From: Chitinophagales bacterium
Lineage (GTDB): Bacteria; Bacteroidota; Bacteroidia; Chitinophagales; Saprospiraceae
Direction of reading: 5' to 3'
DNA: 6,578 nt
NCBI GenBank assembly: GCA_013298445.1
Contig: JAAFHQ010000345.1
Location: forward strand, 1-6,578
Made by a program: the position numbers and the translations under genes. The notes under the pieces were generated by a model that was given only the letters and a program-made list of their open reading frames with translations, ran no database searches and was not told where the DNA came from. Positions 6,276-6,578 of the stretch are shown in pieces. Numbering within the stretch: position 1 is the stretch's first letter; each line of letters starts with the position of its first letter.

Positions 6276-6558
6276 ATTTGGCTACCGCCAAATGTTTTGT
6301 AACCGCGACGACGCGACGGCGCGACGATTCATTTGGCTGCGCCAAATGAGCGACGTGAAACGACGTAAAAGTGTGCGCTAGCGGGGAGCACTAAGCAGCA
6401 ATATTGACATTTTTCACAGCTGCGCTGTTCATGGTTGATTTCACCACAACGTACGACGACCACGACGTTTATGCGCTTCGCGCTGGATAACGACGCTTTG
6501 CGTCGTGTCGTGGCGGTAGCCATTCGTCGTGATCGTCGTGTACGTCGTGGTTACAAAA
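6276..6558. repeat. Composite palindromic repeat region with CGACG units and triloop hairpins
   Basis: This non-coding stretch is bounded internally by TTTTGTAACC (6295-6304) and its exact complement GGTTACAAAA (6549-6558). Just inside are three 8-nt units CGCGACGR (6304-6327) on the left and three 9-nt units CGTCGTGNN (6525-6550) on the right, which are complementary in character. Further units CGACGTRAAA occur at 6351-6370. Small perfect hairpins are scattered through it: 6276-6293 (stem 7, loop TACC), 6330-6348 (stem 8, loop TGC), 6416-6428 (stem 5, loop TGC), 6473-6483 (stem 4, loop TTC) and 6490-6506 (stem 7, loop TTT). GGCTACCGC (6280-6288) and its complement (6513-6521) tie it to copies A and B. 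A 64-codon open frame on the minus strand here is not a gene. A further perfect palindrome, CGCAGCTGCG, lies just outside at 6567-6576. Confidence 0.8.
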
Positions 6559-6578
6559 AAGAGCAGCGCAGCTGCGAA

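Noticed and set aside
6329..6523. Minus-strand 64-codon open frame at the right end
   Set aside because: It is composed of the palindromic repeat units and has no protein-like features.
6276..6558. CRISPR array or integron attC array
   Set aside because: There are no identical direct repeats with regular unique spacers, and I see no attC-like core sites or cassette genes.

Overview
The window looks like chromosomal DNA of a member of the Bacteroidota, perhaps a Saprospiria-type organism (Haliscomenobacter/Lewinella-like). The phylum call rests on three things. Two promoters match the TTTG-N19/20-TAnnTTTG pattern of the phylum's primary sigma factor. The genes lack clear Shine-Dalgarno sequences. 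The encoded proteins, a secreted M1 peptidase, a PorT-like barrel and an EstB-like serine hydrolase, are typical of the phylum. The finer placement is a guess.

Layout. Positions 1-1356 hold two minus-strand genes: a small cupin protein followed by a GT4-type glycosyltransferase that runs off the left edge. Upstream of them, also on the minus strand, lies a gene for a secreted M1 family zinc metallopeptidase (1483-3339). The 650-bp divergent gap 3340-3989 is not empty. It contains a signal recognition particle RNA gene on the minus strand (about 3636-3735), with its own promoter and a U-run terminator, flanked by two inverted copies of a long hairpin element. About 150 bases at 3481-3632 show nothing I recognise. 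The plus strand then carries an outer-membrane beta-barrel protein (3990-4679) and a secreted beta-lactamase-family serine hydrolase (4849-6162). The last 416 bases are non-coding and packed with palindromes.

The most striking feature is that nearly every intergenic gap carries a long inverted repeat. These lie at 1374-1474, 3361-3480, 3803-3934, 4683-4786 and 6276-6558. Several have arms built from degenerate units of 8-10 nt, and three share the 9-mer GGCTACCGC or its complement. One of the hairpins contains the promoter of the cupin gene in one arm only, because of a 6-nt asymmetry between the arms.

The protein genes do not form an obvious single pathway. Three products carry signal peptides and would act at or beyond the inner membrane (peptidase, barrel, serine hydrolase). 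The cupin and glycosyltransferase are cytoplasmic and probably co-transcribed. I see no defence system, integrase or transposase. The undescribed material here is the intergenic hairpin family rather than a protein system.
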